A stretch of 64,000 nucleotides of DNA from Planctomycetia bacterium (GCA_030539295.1 JAUNSJ010000006.1:1-64000), one strand, 5' to 3'; counted from the first letter of the stretch, positions 39,601 through 48,108 are shown. Made by a program: numbers and translations. Notes: generated from the letters alone by a model not told the origin.

Positions 39601-40910
39601 AACTCGACGCGGAATCCTGGGACCGCATTCTGACCTGGATTGACCTGAACGCACCCTATCACGGCTACTGGCACGAACAGGGCGACGCCAATAATTCTGT
39701 CTATTGGAATCGATTTCGCATGGAAGTCATGAAATTGTATAAAAGTGGAACAGAAGATCAGGAAGTGAAAAAACCAACAATTTGGGACGCGAATCGCGCC
39801 GCGGCTACCTATCAGACGAATCACAGTCTCATTCCCGGCAATCCGCTGGACACAGGCCGTCAGGCGAAAATTTTATCCGCACTGCAGCAGGGAACTCCTT
39901 TGCCAGACGGCGCGACCGTTAAGGCACAACGTGAATCCGCAGCCGCGACCGAACCCGTTACACTCGACTGGTCGTTCGACTCGCCCGAGGCCAAACGGCG
40001 ACAGGCTGACGAAGCCAAACGGCTCTTCGGCGACGCGTCTGAAACAACAAAAATAATCGAATGTGCGCCTGGGTTATCCCTGGAATTCCAGCTCATACCG
40101 GCCGGCACGTTCCTCATGGGTGCTCAATCGAAGCAGGAAGACGGAACACTTCTCCAGCCCTATGAAGACGAATCTGCGTGCGTAGTCGAAATACCAAAAG
40201 CTTTCTGGATGAGCACAAAGGAAATCACCAATGGGCAATTTGAAATCTACGACCCCTCGCACGACAGTCGCGTGGAATCACGTTACGGGATGCAATTTGG
40301 AGTTCGCGGCTTTCATGTGAACGAGCCGGAAAAATCCGTCGTGCGAGTCTCCTGGAACGACGCCAACCTGTTCTGCCAATGGCTTTCGCAGAAGAGTGGT
40401 CAGTCCATTCAATTACCAACGGAATCGCAATGGGAGTATGCCTGCCGCGCCGGGACGACGTCGCCTTTGAACTATGGTGATCTTGATACCGACTTTGCAC
40501 AATTTGCAAATCTCGCTGACAACAAACTGCGTGACTTCGTTTGTCATCCGTACTTTAAAGAATGCAAGCCGATGGGCGGGTCAGATTACGACCACTGGCT
40601 CCCGCGTGACGACCGATTCAACGACGGGTCCCTCTTATCGGAATCGCCCGGCCGCTACGCTCCGAACGCCTGGGGCTTGTACGACATGCACGGCAACGTC
40701 GCCGAATGGACTCGCTCACTGGCACGTCCTTACCCCTACGTCGATAACGATGGGCGAAACGATGTGACCAACGCCGACGAAATGCGCATTGTTCGAGGTG
40801 GCTCCTGGCGCGATCGTCCTGTCAACGCCCGAAGTGAATTCCGTTCCTTCTACCGGCCCTGGCAAGGCGTCTTTAACGTCGGATTTCGCGTCATATGCAA
40901 TATTGAATAA
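36606..40910 (+). CDS. HzsA-related di-haem protein fused to a formylglycine-generating-enzyme-like domain (cassette B)
   Basis: 1434 residues from ATG 36606, placed just before the signal anchor (WTLFLPLTLLVMVFF); an upstream in-frame ATG at 36543 would bury it. Order: a CBM6-like beta-sandwich (about 35-170: NRAEYRIQFPESGRYALSIL, GEHTIAITRPDA), linker, PD40-type propeller (about 380-760), cytochrome c part with CIGCH (about 861) and CIACH (about 913), then from about 1155 an FGE/sulfatase-modifying-factor domain (LIPAGTFLMGA, PKAFWMSTKEITNGQFEIY, LPTESQWEYACRAGTT, GLYDMHGNVAEWT, IVRGGSWRDRP, GFRVICNIE). FGE-fold domains also occur in non-catalytic roles. Haem redox and FGE-like modules in one chain are unusual. 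It is the terminal gene of cassette B. Confidence 0.87.
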   Translation: MKKTTSRVCIDNVHWTLFLPLTLLVMVFFDTINVPGAEKNDKTYTMRAVWFDEGNVKATSEYGQQACIINNGQYPNRAEYRIQFPESGRYALSILYAAFESRPTEIYLDGQKLADATAGTTGDWSTETAQWECVTEFEISQGEHTIAITRPDACIPHIVALRLEPQFEMNANWQTPREIIKSFQQTRLTTTAHAPGDWFWEVADDRAAKQESGLTFTDHFGNETITALVPQNELTFTIIEKPDVTPAEIDLNNELDYRPEMFVQTPPEDENKFIVRVSRTLTDESPAKSILTDPMDFTITPARYRLLIEKCQSLLSRLTENFGREEIEELYGASLADLEQTLSTRSKTDFASVDKLEIATTFFDTIHKYATLARSNPLLDFDDLLFIRRGANDLGLVNNWVSNSAINGRGFDDALCCLKLHNKENATKDPEVIFKPEFPAFIGDMDLHFDAGRLLFSSVNQEGQWNIFETNLTRGDDDSLAASPAAPLLPYLPEANAYDGCYLPDDSIMYTSSACYISVPCVNGATRVTNMYRQYNDEQKTIRRLTFDQEHNWCPVVMEDGRVMYQRWEYADVPHAHARLLFLMNPDGTNQASFYGSNSYWPNAMFYARPIPEEPTKFVAVVGGHHGVSRMGELVLFDVKQGRKEAQGAVQRICGTPRIVASKTDPKYEDTLIVDCLVNESFPKFLHPYPLSSDYYLVSASLTPGDGWGIYLVDTDDNMILLSKEKGFANFEPVPLRATQRPPVIADRVDTTKEDATVFIADIYVGDGLKGVPRGTVKNLRLFTYNYLLPYMGGPQGCVGAEGPWDIRNTLGTVPVEPNGSAMFTVPANTPIAIQPLDENGKEIQLMRSWFTAMPGEVLSCIGCHEDQNSVSPNSLDPTLVQRMRATTIDPWYGPQRGFSFKEEVQPVLDRYCIACHDGSTDSNLSAFDLRGLDNITDYVSAYHTATRGGNWSTSYNILHRYVRRPGMESDYHLLMPTEFSAETTDLYRMLIKGHYGVQLDAESWDRILTWIDLNAPYHGYWHEQGDANNSVYWNRFRMEVMKLYKSGTEDQEVKKPTIWDANRAAATYQTNHSLIPGNPLDTGRQAKILSALQQGTPLPDGATVKAQRESAAATEPVTLDWSFDSPEAKRRQADEAKRLFGDASETTKIIECAPGLSLEFQLIPAGTFLMGAQSKQEDGTLLQPYEDESACVVEIPKAFWMSTKEITNGQFEIYDPSHDSRVESRYGMQFGVRGFHVNEPEKSVVRVSWNDANLFCQWLSQKSGQSIQLPTESQWEYACRAGTTSPLNYGDLDTDFAQFANLADNKLRDFVCHPYFKECKPMGGSDYDHWLPRDDRFNDGSLLSESPGRYAPNAWGLYDMHGNVAEWTRSLARPYPYVDNDGRNDVTNADEMRIVRGGSWRDRPVNARSEFRSFYRPWQGVFNVGFRVICNIE

Positions 40911-40990
40911 AATATTTGCACCGTCGCTTGTTGAAGTGGAGAAGTGTCAACAGCGACTATTAAATTAAAAAAAACAGTATTCGCCGAAAG

Positions 40991-41036
40991 TTCGATTGTT
41001 CCTGATTTTTTACAATCGGGAACAATCGAAAATGTT
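40991..41036. terminator. bidirectional terminator between cassettes B and C
   Basis: 17-bp arms TTCGATTGTTCCTGATT (40991-41007) and AATCGGGAACAATCGAA (41014-41030), one G-T pair, 6-base loop, flanked by A and T runs on both sides. It lies between convergent genes. Confidence 0.85.
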
Positions 41037-41062
41037 TTAGTTCTCAAAAAACGAAGTTGACT

Positions 41063-42709
41063 TTACGACAGCACGCGATCCATTTCTGCCAGGACGCGCG
41101 CGCAATAGACCTGACAGTTCAACCATGTTCCTTTCGTGGCAAGCTGATCCCAATAAGTAGGCAGTTCGCCGTTGGCATATTGCGTATGAACCAGTGCATT
41201 GCCCAAGGCAATGGCTTTCGCTTTCAGGAGAGGTTCGTTCGTCTTTTCATACAGGGCAAGGAACCCTAAAATGGCGTCCCCTGCCGAGGCATTAATCGGA
41301 CGCATATAGGCATATTGCTCTTGTGCCAGTGGAAAAAGCTGGTCCGGGCCGATGTAGTGAAACCGGAGTTTCTGTCGAACGTCGTCGGGCACGGCAACAG
41401 GTCCCCACAAGACAAATTGATCCTCCATAAACCGCACCAATGATTGCGCCACCCCGAAAGCATCCGTCACATATTCCGGATGTTTCAGAAGATATCGCGC
41501 TACGTGAACAGCCATGTCTTTTGCCTGATTATGATAGGCTGGCTCCGGCGCCGCATCTTCAAACTGGGCGCTCCAATTAAACGTCTGGACCGGTCCGGTC
41601 AAAATGGATTGCAAACATTTTGTATGAAATATTCTGTATTTCTCATCGCCTTTTGCAATAAAATGATCTGCCAGATGGAGGAAATCCACGGCAATCAGTC
41701 GGTTCTCACCCACCGGCTTGCCCTGCACCCAGTCATAAACGAGGAACCAGGTTCCATCCTCCTGTTGTAGGGCACAATAGCGGTCAAGAATGACTTGTGC
41801 TCTTTCTTCGTATTGCGGCAAGTTTCCCGCCTTCGCCAGTTCCAGAAACGCCAGGGCCACGTCCAATGGATAGTTCATCATAATCTGATGGTTATGCTCC
41901 TTCGCCACGGCATAATCGCCCTGATAGGTAATGGGCAATTGCGCCAGGTCCTTCCCGTTCGGGACCGACGTGCGAATGAGAATATCCGCGGCAACACATG
42001 CGTAGTCAAGAGCGGCCGAACGGTCAACTTCCGACAATTGTGAATATTCACACATTGCGAAAATGAACGCGGCCAGCATTTTCGAAGGATAGCAAAAATG
42101 ATTGTAATACGCAGGGGACGCCTCGTTCGTTTCCACCATCTTCTTTATATAAGGTAGGTGAAAAACGTTTTCCAGGGCCTTATATGCGGCATCCCGAAAG
42201 GAGACCTCACTTTTAGCGTACGGCCCATGAAAAGCCGGACGACGCACAAAGACCTTACTGCCTGACTCTCCGCACACCGTGCCCGCAGCATCCAGACCTG
42301 ACACTTGCAGCCGCCAAGTACCAGGCTGCGTCTCTTCCCATAATTTTGTTATGGGCTGCCACGGCTTTTCCATCGTCATGACACACTTCTTTTGCGTTAT
42401 TTCGTTCGTAACTTCCGCACGATAAGAAATGGCTCCGGCGACCTCCGGAAAATCGAAAGCCGGTGTGTACAGAAAACCGTGTGCATGCCCGTTCCAGAAA
42501 GGTTGACTTCCCGGCACACCTGGTCGCACTGCGGCCAGCGATTCCTCCCAGGCGATTCGATTCAGCTCCTCCATTTCCGCGTCGGCCACCCGCGTTTCCG
42601 ACCGAAGCGAGCCTGGAATCATACTCGCAAACGCCGCCGCCATACCGCCCTGAAGAAATTTCCGACGATTCATTTTCCATGAAGACGAACACCCATATTC
42701 CAATTTCAT
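41063..42709 (-). CDS. Tat-exported protein, probable alpha/alpha-barrel glycan-active enzyme (cassette C)
   Basis: 548 residues. AAAGGA precedes ATG 42709. Twin-arginine signal RRKFLQGGMAAAFASMIPGS (residues 15-34), so it is exported folded. Residues about 60-160 form an Ig/FnIII-like beta region (AEVTNEITQKKC, GTWRLQVSGLDAAGT). The remaining 380 residues are rich in helices with repeated aromatic and Asp/Glu pairs (PAYYNHFCYPSKML, NHQIMMNYPLDVALAFLELA, QQEDGTWFLVYDW), as in (alpha/alpha)-barrel glycosidases and polysaccharide lyases. No exact family can be fixed, so the catalytic residues are not assigned. It is the last gene of a regulator-pseudopilin-lipoprotein-enzyme operon, which supports a role in carbohydrate use. 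Confidence 0.75.
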   Translation of the reverse strand: MKLEYGCSSSWKMNRRKFLQGGMAAAFASMIPGSLRSETRVADAEMEELNRIAWEESLAAVRPGVPGSQPFWNGHAHGFLYTPAFDFPEVAGAISYRAEVTNEITQKKCVMTMEKPWQPITKLWEETQPGTWRLQVSGLDAAGTVCGESGSKVFVRRPAFHGPYAKSEVSFRDAAYKALENVFHLPYIKKMVETNEASPAYYNHFCYPSKMLAAFIFAMCEYSQLSEVDRSAALDYACVAADILIRTSVPNGKDLAQLPITYQGDYAVAKEHNHQIMMNYPLDVALAFLELAKAGNLPQYEERAQVILDRYCALQQEDGTWFLVYDWVQGKPVGENRLIAVDFLHLADHFIAKGDEKYRIFHTKCLQSILTGPVQTFNWSAQFEDAAPEPAYHNQAKDMAVHVARYLLKHPEYVTDAFGVAQSLVRFMEDQFVLWGPVAVPDDVRQKLRFHYIGPDQLFPLAQEQYAYMRPINASAGDAILGFLALYEKTNEPLLKAKAIALGNALVHTQYANGELPTYWDQLATKGTWLNCQVYCARVLAEMDRVLS

Positions 42710-42841
42710 CTGCTATCCTTTCAACTTTCGTAAACAAAAACAGAACACACGTTATTATGACTGAAACGCCGCTTGTCCAGCGATTCTACCAGATTACTCA
42801 AATGACGCCACCTGCTTAGAGGTCACGCAACAGAAAGCCAC

Positions 42842-42879
42842 GTGCACCATGTATAATTAAGTGCACTATGTATAATTAA
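42842..42879. repeat. tandem pair of 19-bp repeats
   Basis: Two adjacent copies of GTGCACyATGTATAATTAA, differing at one base, each starting with the palindrome GTGCAC. They lie between the cassette C lipoprotein and enzyme genes. They may be a binding site or a mini-satellite; only two copies are present. Confidence 0.75.
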
Positions 42880-42932
42880 AAGGAGACACACCGGTTTCAT
42901 TCCACTGCGTCTCCCTTGAATCAATCGTCCTC

Positions 42933-43445
42933 TTACCGCTTCACGTCAGCAAGGTCGAAACGAACCGCAACGGATTCGCCGTTTTTACATTCCAGCTTCA
43001 GGGGCGTTGTCGCACTACTGGAATATTCGACGGGAAATTCACGAGGCAGTTTCGCAAACGCCGCGGTACGTCGAACATTGTAATCATCGCGTTCCGGCCA
43101 GGATAACGCTTCATATTGCGCAGTGCTTAACTCATCGGGCCATACAGGCTCCTTAACCACCGTTACGCTGAACGTCCCTTCCGGGATGCCGGGGCCTGTC
43201 CATGTGCCGAGTGTCGTCTGCATGACGGCCTTTCCATTGGAATCGGTCGTGCCATTTATGGCAAATGAATAATCGCCTCCTAATGAGACCGACGCCCCAA
43301 CGACAGGTTTGTTATCACGAACGATTTCTATAACACACGGGGTAAGCGATGGAACTTCCGCCGGTCTGGCGTTACATCCCATTGCAATAAGTGCAATAAA
43401 GAACATGCAAAGCGCACTCGTCTCCTGTATAATAAAAAATTTCAT
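42933..43445 (-). CDS. small lipoprotein with transthyretin-like domain (cassette C)
   Basis: 170 residues from ATG 43445 (AAGGAG six bases upstream; an upstream in-frame start inside the DUF1559 gene is unlikely). Signal peptide SALCMFFIALIAMGC with Cys at about 24. Core VIEIVRDNKPVVGASVSLGG and GTTDSNGKAVMQTTLG. The C-terminal third (SWPERDDYNVRRTAAFAKLP) is longer than in the other cassette lipoproteins. It starts 14 bases after the pseudopilin stop. Confidence 0.83.
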   Translation of the reverse strand: MKFFIIQETSALCMFFIALIAMGCNARPAEVPSLTPCVIEIVRDNKPVVGASVSLGGDYSFAINGTTDSNGKAVMQTTLGTWTGPGIPEGTFSVTVVKEPVWPDELSTAQYEALSWPERDDYNVRRTAAFAKLPREFPVEYSSSATTPLKLECKNGESVAVRFDLADVKR

Positions 43446-43458
43446 ACCATGCTCCTTC

Positions 43459-44640
43459 TTACGGTGCGACCGTCTCTCCGCCGTTAATGGATCCCAAAGC
43501 TCCCCAGACTCCATAAATGGATGGCCCGCTTACTTTATGGCGCTCGTCATGGTCTGCTATATCCCATTCACCAAGCGTATGCCCGGCCGACAGCGCGTTT
43601 ATCGTATCGGAAATAAATCGGACACTGCCGTCACATAATCCCACATTAGCCCCACCGCTATGATAACTCGAAGCAGAAACGGGGCCTGTTGAATCAGATT
43701 TATCAGCGGACATACAGGAAGGAGAGTTGGGCGGTAAAATTGTTTGAAACCAGTTGTGTGCACTATCACCGCAGGCCCAACGAAGGCCAAGTATCGAATC
43801 TTTTACGGTTGCCGTCGATTTGTATTCCACACCTGCCCGTGTATTATTGCAATCAACGACCGAAATACCGGTTTTGCCAACGATTCCTGTTTTGACCCTT
43901 TTATCAACGGTATTGTTGCCAATGTTGACCTCGCCTATCATGACCGTGTTACTCGTCCCGTCCACAAGAGAGGCAAAAGTCGTTTTTTGAATATGCCCCC
44001 AACCAAAGACACCCCGCGTTTTATGTAACGACCCATAAAACCAAACGTCACCAAGGTTGCAGTGATAGCTGGTAATGGCCATTTGAACGTTCGGCGCAGG
44101 CTGCGTTTTCACCGGGGATGAAGGACAGATAAAAGTGGGTACCTGCTTGGCCAGTGTGGGACCTCCTGCTGTATACGCTTCTGTTTTATTTTGAGCGGCC
44201 TGCATGAGTGCGTCGTAGAGACTTGCCTGCTCCAAATAAGGGCATAATGGAATAAGATAACTGCCGTAAACGCGGCAGCGAAATGGTCCCGGACTTGCCG
44301 CCGTTTCATAATCATTGGCACCAAAATAGGCCGGATAGCCGTCTTTCGCGTTCATGTCAATCGCCCATTGTGAGTTTATGGCTGCTGGCAGATAACCCAA
44401 AACGTCGTGCATGTTGTGCGACGCAAGAACAAGTTGCTTGAGCTGATTCGTACACTGCATTCTCCGGGCGGCTTCCCGCGCTGCCTGCACCGCCGGCAAA
44501 AGCAAGGCAATCAATATGCCTATGATTGCAATTACCACCAAAAGCTCAACCAGAGTAAATGCGAAAACTCGCTTTAGGTACACTAAAGCTCCCCCCCCTC
44601 GCAAATTAACGCTGTCAGATTTGTTCCAAATTTTTCTCAT
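43459..44640 (-). CDS. DUF1559 pseudopilin, in frame at a G8 tract (cassette C)
   Basis: 393 residues from ATG 44640, AAGGAG eight bases upstream. Leader [20 protein letters not shown], then YLKRVFA^FTLVELLVV, helix, [19 protein letters not shown] and a C-terminal [17 protein letters not shown] (H-x9-DG). The tract reads CGA GGG GGG GGA: eight G broken from a longer run by an A, and in frame. It is the only one of the four tract-bearing genes that is readable from its ribosome binding site here. It starts 18 bases after the stop of the GntR/LacI regulator, so it belongs to that operon. Confidence 0.92.
   Translation of the reverse strand: MRKIWNKSDSVNLRGGGALVYLKRVFAFTLVELLVVIAIIGILIALLLPAVQAAREAARRMQCTNQLKQLVLASHNMHDVLGYLPAAINSQWAIDMNAKDGYPAYFGANDYETAASPGPFRCRVYGSYLIPLCPYLEQASLYDALMQAAQNKTEAYTAGGPTLAKQVPTFICPSSPVKTQPAPNVQMAITSYHCNLGDVWFYGSLHKTRGVFGWGHIQKTTFASLVDGTSNTVMIGEVNIGNNTVDKRVKTGIVGKTGISVVDCNNTRAGVEYKSTATVKDSILGLRWACGDSAHNWFQTILPPNSPSCMSADKSDSTGPVSASSYHSGGANVGLCDGSVRFISDTINALSAGHTLGEWDIADHDERHKVSGPSIYGVWGALGSINGGETVAP
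44591..44598 (-). repeat. G8 homopolymer in DUF1559 leader (in-frame state)
   Basis: Eight G on the coding strand, preceded by GTTAATTTGCGA and followed by AGCTTTAG. Ten residues lie between the last glycine and the predicted cleavage site. In frame at 8 or 11 G. Confidence 0.9.
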
Positions 44641-44657
44641 GGTTCTTTCTCCTTGGT

Positions 44658-45890
44658 CTAAAGTTTTAACCCAATTGCCACAGACCAAAAATCAGTGGCG
44701 TTCTCTATAATCTCAGCAACGGAGTCCCCTTCAGCGAGTCGACAGGGGATTGCAATACTCTCCGCATCGTGACAGGCATTCTGCACCCAGCCCCTCATCT
44801 TTTTCGCAACGGTCACACCCTGCTCAAACAGGGGTAACTCAATCGTTGTCGGACGAACACCGCCCAAAAGGCAGTCAACGAAAGGACACTGGTCCACGAC
44901 AATAACCGACAGGTCACGCGGGATGGCAAGCTGACCGGTTACCGTGAGTTCACGGAGCCACGCTGCCGCGTGATAAGAGCCACAAATGAGTGCCGTCGGC
45001 TTCTCTTTTCGCAACCAGCTCAAAATACGTTTCGGTCCGTTTTGAGGTATCTCAACAGGCAGCCAGCAGGCCAGGGAAAGATCGTCCTCCGCCCCGAATT
45101 CACTACAGGCCTTGACATAACCGTTATAGCGGTCAATTCCCCAATACCCGCTCGGACTCAAGACCTGCAAATATCCTATTCGACGATGCCCACGCTCAAA
45201 AAGGTGTGAAACCGCCAGATGCATGCCCTGCTCGTTGTCCTCGTAGACGTTCGGCCATTGTGGCTCCGGTACCCGAACCGAAACCAAAACATTGGGCAGG
45301 CCAAGCCGTCGTGATTCTGCCAATACGCCAAAATGCCGAAATGGAGGACCTATGCAAACAAGTAAATCAGGAGAACTCATCTCCAGACGCCGACGCAATA
45401 AATCCAGGTTCTCAAAATACCCGCCGATTATCTCGACAACGAAATTCTCTTCGACCGATAGCAAATTAAAGCCTTGTAATACAGGCCCTGAGTACCAACT
45501 GATAAGAGGATCGTCCTGATGTGTGTCCTTGATAGAACGAATAATATAGGAATCGTAAGTCATGGCCCCGGCCACAACCGCGATGCGAAGAGTACGCGTT
45601 TTTAACGGCGGTACATTCTGCCCGTTAGCCATCTCCTGACGATACTGCTCGGCCCGCGCTCCGATAAACGTGCCCACTCCGCCACGACGCTCAATCCAAC
45701 CTTCTTCCTGAAGCAACGTCAGTGCCCGACGCACCGCCGTGCGACTCCTCCCTGCCGCTCTCATAACCTCACGGTCCGAAAAAAAGGCGTCGCCCGGACC
45801 GAGTCCCTCTTTTAATATATAGTCAATCAAACCATTTTGCAATGATTCGGTCGCATTATATTTCGGAAGTGTCAGTTTCAACTCGTTCAT
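44658..45890 (-). CDS. GntR-type regulator with LacI-like ligand-binding domain
   Basis: 410 residues. N-terminal winged helix of the GntR family (about 15-80: [58 protein letters not shown]), then a periplasmic-binding-protein-like sensor as in LacI/GalR (about 100-400: [65 protein letters not shown]). This hybrid layout is that of AraR-type sugar regulators. It heads the cassette C operon and likely controls it in response to a small sugar-like ligand. Its start has no strong ribosome binding site. Confidence 0.9.
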   Translation of the reverse strand: MNELKLTLPKYNATESLQNGLIDYILKEGLGPGDAFFSDREVMRAAGRSRTAVRRALTLLQEEGWIERRGGVGTFIGARAEQYRQEMANGQNVPPLKTRTLRIAVVAGAMTYDSYIIRSIKDTHQDDPLISWYSGPVLQGFNLLSVEENFVVEIIGGYFENLDLLRRRLEMSSPDLLVCIGPPFRHFGVLAESRRLGLPNVLVSVRVPEPQWPNVYEDNEQGMHLAVSHLFERGHRRIGYLQVLSPSGYWGIDRYNGYVKACSEFGAEDDLSLACWLPVEIPQNGPKRILSWLRKEKPTALICGSYHAAAWLRELTVTGQLAIPRDLSVIVVDQCPFVDCLLGGVRPTTIELPLFEQGVTVAKKMRGWVQNACHDAESIAIPCRLAEGDSVAEIIENATDFWSVAIGLKL

Positions 45891-45972
45891 CGTTCTACTT
45901 CTAATAAATACAGCTATTATATACCTGTCTCTTAAACGCTCTCCGACTTCTTATCGGGCACCACTCCAATTC

Positions 45973-46000
45973 ATTATAATTGTTTTTTCACCTTATGCAA
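45973..46000 (-). promoter_or_regulatory. promoter of the cassette C operon
   Basis: On the minus strand AATTCGC, TTGCAT (complement of 45995-46000), 16 bases, TATAAT (complement of 45973-45978). The AATTCGCTTG lead-in matches that of the cassette A and B promoters. Repeats of AAGATACA near 46037 and 46058 and a related ACAGGTAT on the other strand near 45918 could be operators for the regulator (inference). Confidence 0.65.
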
Positions 46001-46158
46001 GCGAATTTTAAGAAAAAATAGGTTTTTTGAGAACGAAAGATACAGGTTTTCTTAAAAAGATACATTTCTTTGAATGCGTTCAGATAAAAATCATGGCTTT
46101 AGTGAAAAAAATCATGTGTCTTTTGAGACCGGGGCACGGACTTGCCGCTTAAGCCTTC

Positions 46159-46815
46159 TTAACACACAAAAACACAGTCGACCGGCTGGTCGTGCGGGTC
46201 GCAAGGCAGCTCCGAAAACATCTGCTCTTCAAAAGCCAGTCCGATCCGCAACGCGTCCGGACGAACCTGGGCCAAAAAACGGTCATAAAACCCTTTGCCG
46301 CGACCCAGTCGACAGCCATTACGCGTAAAAGCCAGCCCCGGTACAATCACAACGTCGGCCTCGCACGGCAGAATTTCCCGCTCCGCCTGACTTCGACACG
46401 CCTCGCACGGCTCCTTAATATGATAGGCCCCAGAAACCAGCTCCGGCGTCGCCCAGTCTGTAGCGAATCGTGCAAGTGTTGACGTCGGCTTAATTTGTAT
46501 AAACTTCATTTGGCCCGGACCCTGACACCACGGCACAGCTATCCGCCGCGGATTCCTTTTATCGAACTCTGCCGTACCCGAACCCGCGTCGCCACGCACC
46601 CGATAGAAAAGGTCGTAGAGCAGTGGTACCGTCGGCACCTCGTCCGGTAGACTCATATAGACGCAGATGGTGCGTGCTGCCTGTAGCTCCGGAACCTGAA
46701 ACAGCCGGTCGCAAAAAGAACTGGCAAGAGGACCGAATCCGCCTGCCCGGCAAAGAATCTCTTCTCGTCGCGAACGAACCATATGGCGAATCGCAGACTT
46801 TGTCGGGATCTCCAT
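46159..46815 (-). CDS. 5-formyltetrahydrofolate cyclo-ligase
   Basis: 218 residues. Family signature near the C-terminus: VIVPGLAFTRNGCRLGRGKG followed by FYDRFL, and earlier ICVYMSLPDEVPTVPLL and RRIAVPWCQG. It converts 5-formyl-THF to 5,10-methenyl-THF with ATP, salvaging the storage form of folate. AGAGGTAAGG precedes ATG 46815. It forms a short same-strand pair with the downstream end of the RpiB-like gene (51-base gap). Confidence 0.93.
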   Translation of the reverse strand: MEIPTKSAIRHMVRSRREEILCRAGGFGPLASSFCDRLFQVPELQAARTICVYMSLPDEVPTVPLLYDLFYRVRGDAGSGTAEFDKRNPRRIAVPWCQGPGQMKFIQIKPTSTLARFATDWATPELVSGAYHIKEPCEACRSQAEREILPCEADVVIVPGLAFTRNGCRLGRGKGFYDRFLAQVRPDALRIGLAFEEQMFSELPCDPHDQPVDCVFVC

Positions 46816-46866
46816 GCCTTACCTCTACCGAATCATCACGCTCAATAACGATTCATTCACGTTTCA

Positions 46867-47589
46867 TTAAAGAAAAGTCCGCTTCTCTATCGCGTCGATC
46901 TTTTCGACCCGAATCTGATGCCGACCGCCTTCATAGTCCGTCGAAAGCCATTTACGTACAAGACTTACGGCTCCTGCCGGCCCGAGCATTTCGCCCGGTA
47001 TGCACAAGACATTCGCGTTATTGTGGCGGCGACTCAACTCCGCTCCCATTTCGCTATAGCAGTCCGCAGCCCGCACGCCCCGAAACTTGTTCGCGACGAT
47101 ACTCATGCCGATTCCTGTACCGCAGATGAGTATCCCAAAGTCCACTTCGCCGCGACTCACTTTGCTCGCTACCGCCGCCGCGATGTCGGGATAGTCGACC
47201 CGTATCTTGTCGCCATTACCGTTTTCGCCACCGTTATTATTACTCCTGGCATTATCCGGATAGCCCGGTATGACCAGCGTCGGAACCGGAATCGGCTCAA
47301 CGTTTATGCCATGGAACGTCTTATTGCGGTCATCTTTCTCACAGGTTACCAGCACAGCGCCGAACCACGGCATGCCTTCTTTCGTCGCAAACAGAGATCG
47401 CGCTCCCTTCGGAAACGAGCCAATAAAAGAACTATGACCATTCTCCGAACCCAAGACGCCAAGCGGGATGCTACTGGACGGAAGATCAAGCGACTCCGAG
47501 ACACTGTGCTCCGGATAGAGTACATCGGAAAAGATGGTCTCTGCTATCTTGCCGCCACGATGGTCACTACCCAATGCGATTTTCAGCAT
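46867..47589 (-). CDS. rpiB: RpiB/LacAB-family sugar-phosphate isomerase with large insertion
   Basis: 240 residues, against about 150 for ordinary RpiB. N-terminal ALGSDHRGGK (Asp9, His10), then from about 132 the normal body: DYPDIAAAVASKVSRGEVDF, ICGTGIGMSIVANKF (catalytic Cys156), GVRAADCYSEMGAELSRRHN, NVLCIPGEMLG. Between them, residues about 21-130 hold roughly 80 extra residues, starting hydrophilic, with a possible beta part (GAVLVTCEKDD, VPTLVIPGY) and a Gly/Asn-rich stretch. Known chemistry: ribose-5-phosphate/ribulose-5-phosphate or related isomerisation. The insertion could change substrate or oligomer. AAAGGAG precedes the start. Confidence 0.85.
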   Translation of the reverse strand: MLKIALGSDHRGGKIAETIFSDVLYPEHSVSESLDLPSSSIPLGVLGSENGHSSFIGSFPKGARSLFATKEGMPWFGAVLVTCEKDDRNKTFHGINVEPIPVPTLVIPGYPDNARSNNNGGENGNGDKIRVDYPDIAAAVASKVSRGEVDFGILICGTGIGMSIVANKFRGVRAADCYSEMGAELSRRHNNANVLCIPGEMLGPAGAVSLVRKWLSTDYEGGRHQIRVEKIDAIEKRTFL

Positions 47590-47699
47590 GTCTCTCCTTT
47601 AATTCGTACCCTGGTCTCTACCATTTCAGAATGAGCGAAAACGCCTTTTAAAAACCATACAAAAGCCTGTAAGCTGTTGTGGTATAAGCACTTAAGGAA

Positions 47700-47773
47700 T
47701 ACCCCCAGCTGGAATCGAACCAGTAACCTTCGGCTTCGGAGGCCGACGCTCTATCCAATTGAGCTATAGGGGC
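47700..47773 (-). tRNA. tRNA-Arg (anticodon CCG)
   Basis: Minus-strand cloverleaf: acceptor GCCCCTA/TGGGGGT (with G-U pairs), D arm AGCTCAATTGGATAGAGC, anticodon stem TCGGC/GCCGA around CTCCGAA (anticodon CCG), T arm with GGTTCGATTCC. One mismatch at the base of the T stem. CCA not encoded. Confidence 0.92.
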
Positions 47774-47879
47774 GAACGAAATACGATGCGACGACAAGGG
47801 CAAAAAAAAGGCCTCGCTCCTGACGGGCAAGACCTCCTGTATTCCTTATCTCCCGGTCGCCACAATCGCCGGTAAACAG

Positions 47880-47964
47880 TGCGGGAAAGAGGACTCGAAC
47901 CTCCACGGGATTAACTCCCACCAGGCCCTCAACCTGGCGCGTCTACCAATTCCGCCATTCCCGC
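47880..47964 (-). tRNA. tRNA-Leu (anticodon GAG)
   Basis: Minus-strand class II tRNA, 85 nt: acceptor GCGGGAA/TTCCCGC, D arm GGCGGAATTGGTAGACGC, anticodon stem CCAGG/CCTGG around TTGAGGG (anticodon GAG), long variable arm, T arm GAGGTTCGAGTCCTC. It lies about 100 bases upstream of tRNA-Arg on the same strand. Confidence 0.94.
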
Positions 47965-48108
47965 AATATTTTCGACACCTGACCGAGCAAAGAAGCCGCT
48001 GCCACAGGCAGAAACCGCCTTCAAGTCAAATGACTCCCCTATTTTAGCAACCGGAACCAAGTCGTCAAGGGGAGGGGCGGGCGCGTGCCGAACTTTATTG
48101 CCATAATA

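Noticed and set aside
19530-40910. Anammox hydrazine synthesis suggested by HzsA-like proteins
   Set aside because: No HzsB/C, hydrazine dehydrogenase or other anammox genes are present, and HzsA-related proteins are widespread in non-anammox planctomycetes.
42842-42879. CRISPR array
   Set aside because: Only two adjacent repeats without spacers, and no cas genes in the window.
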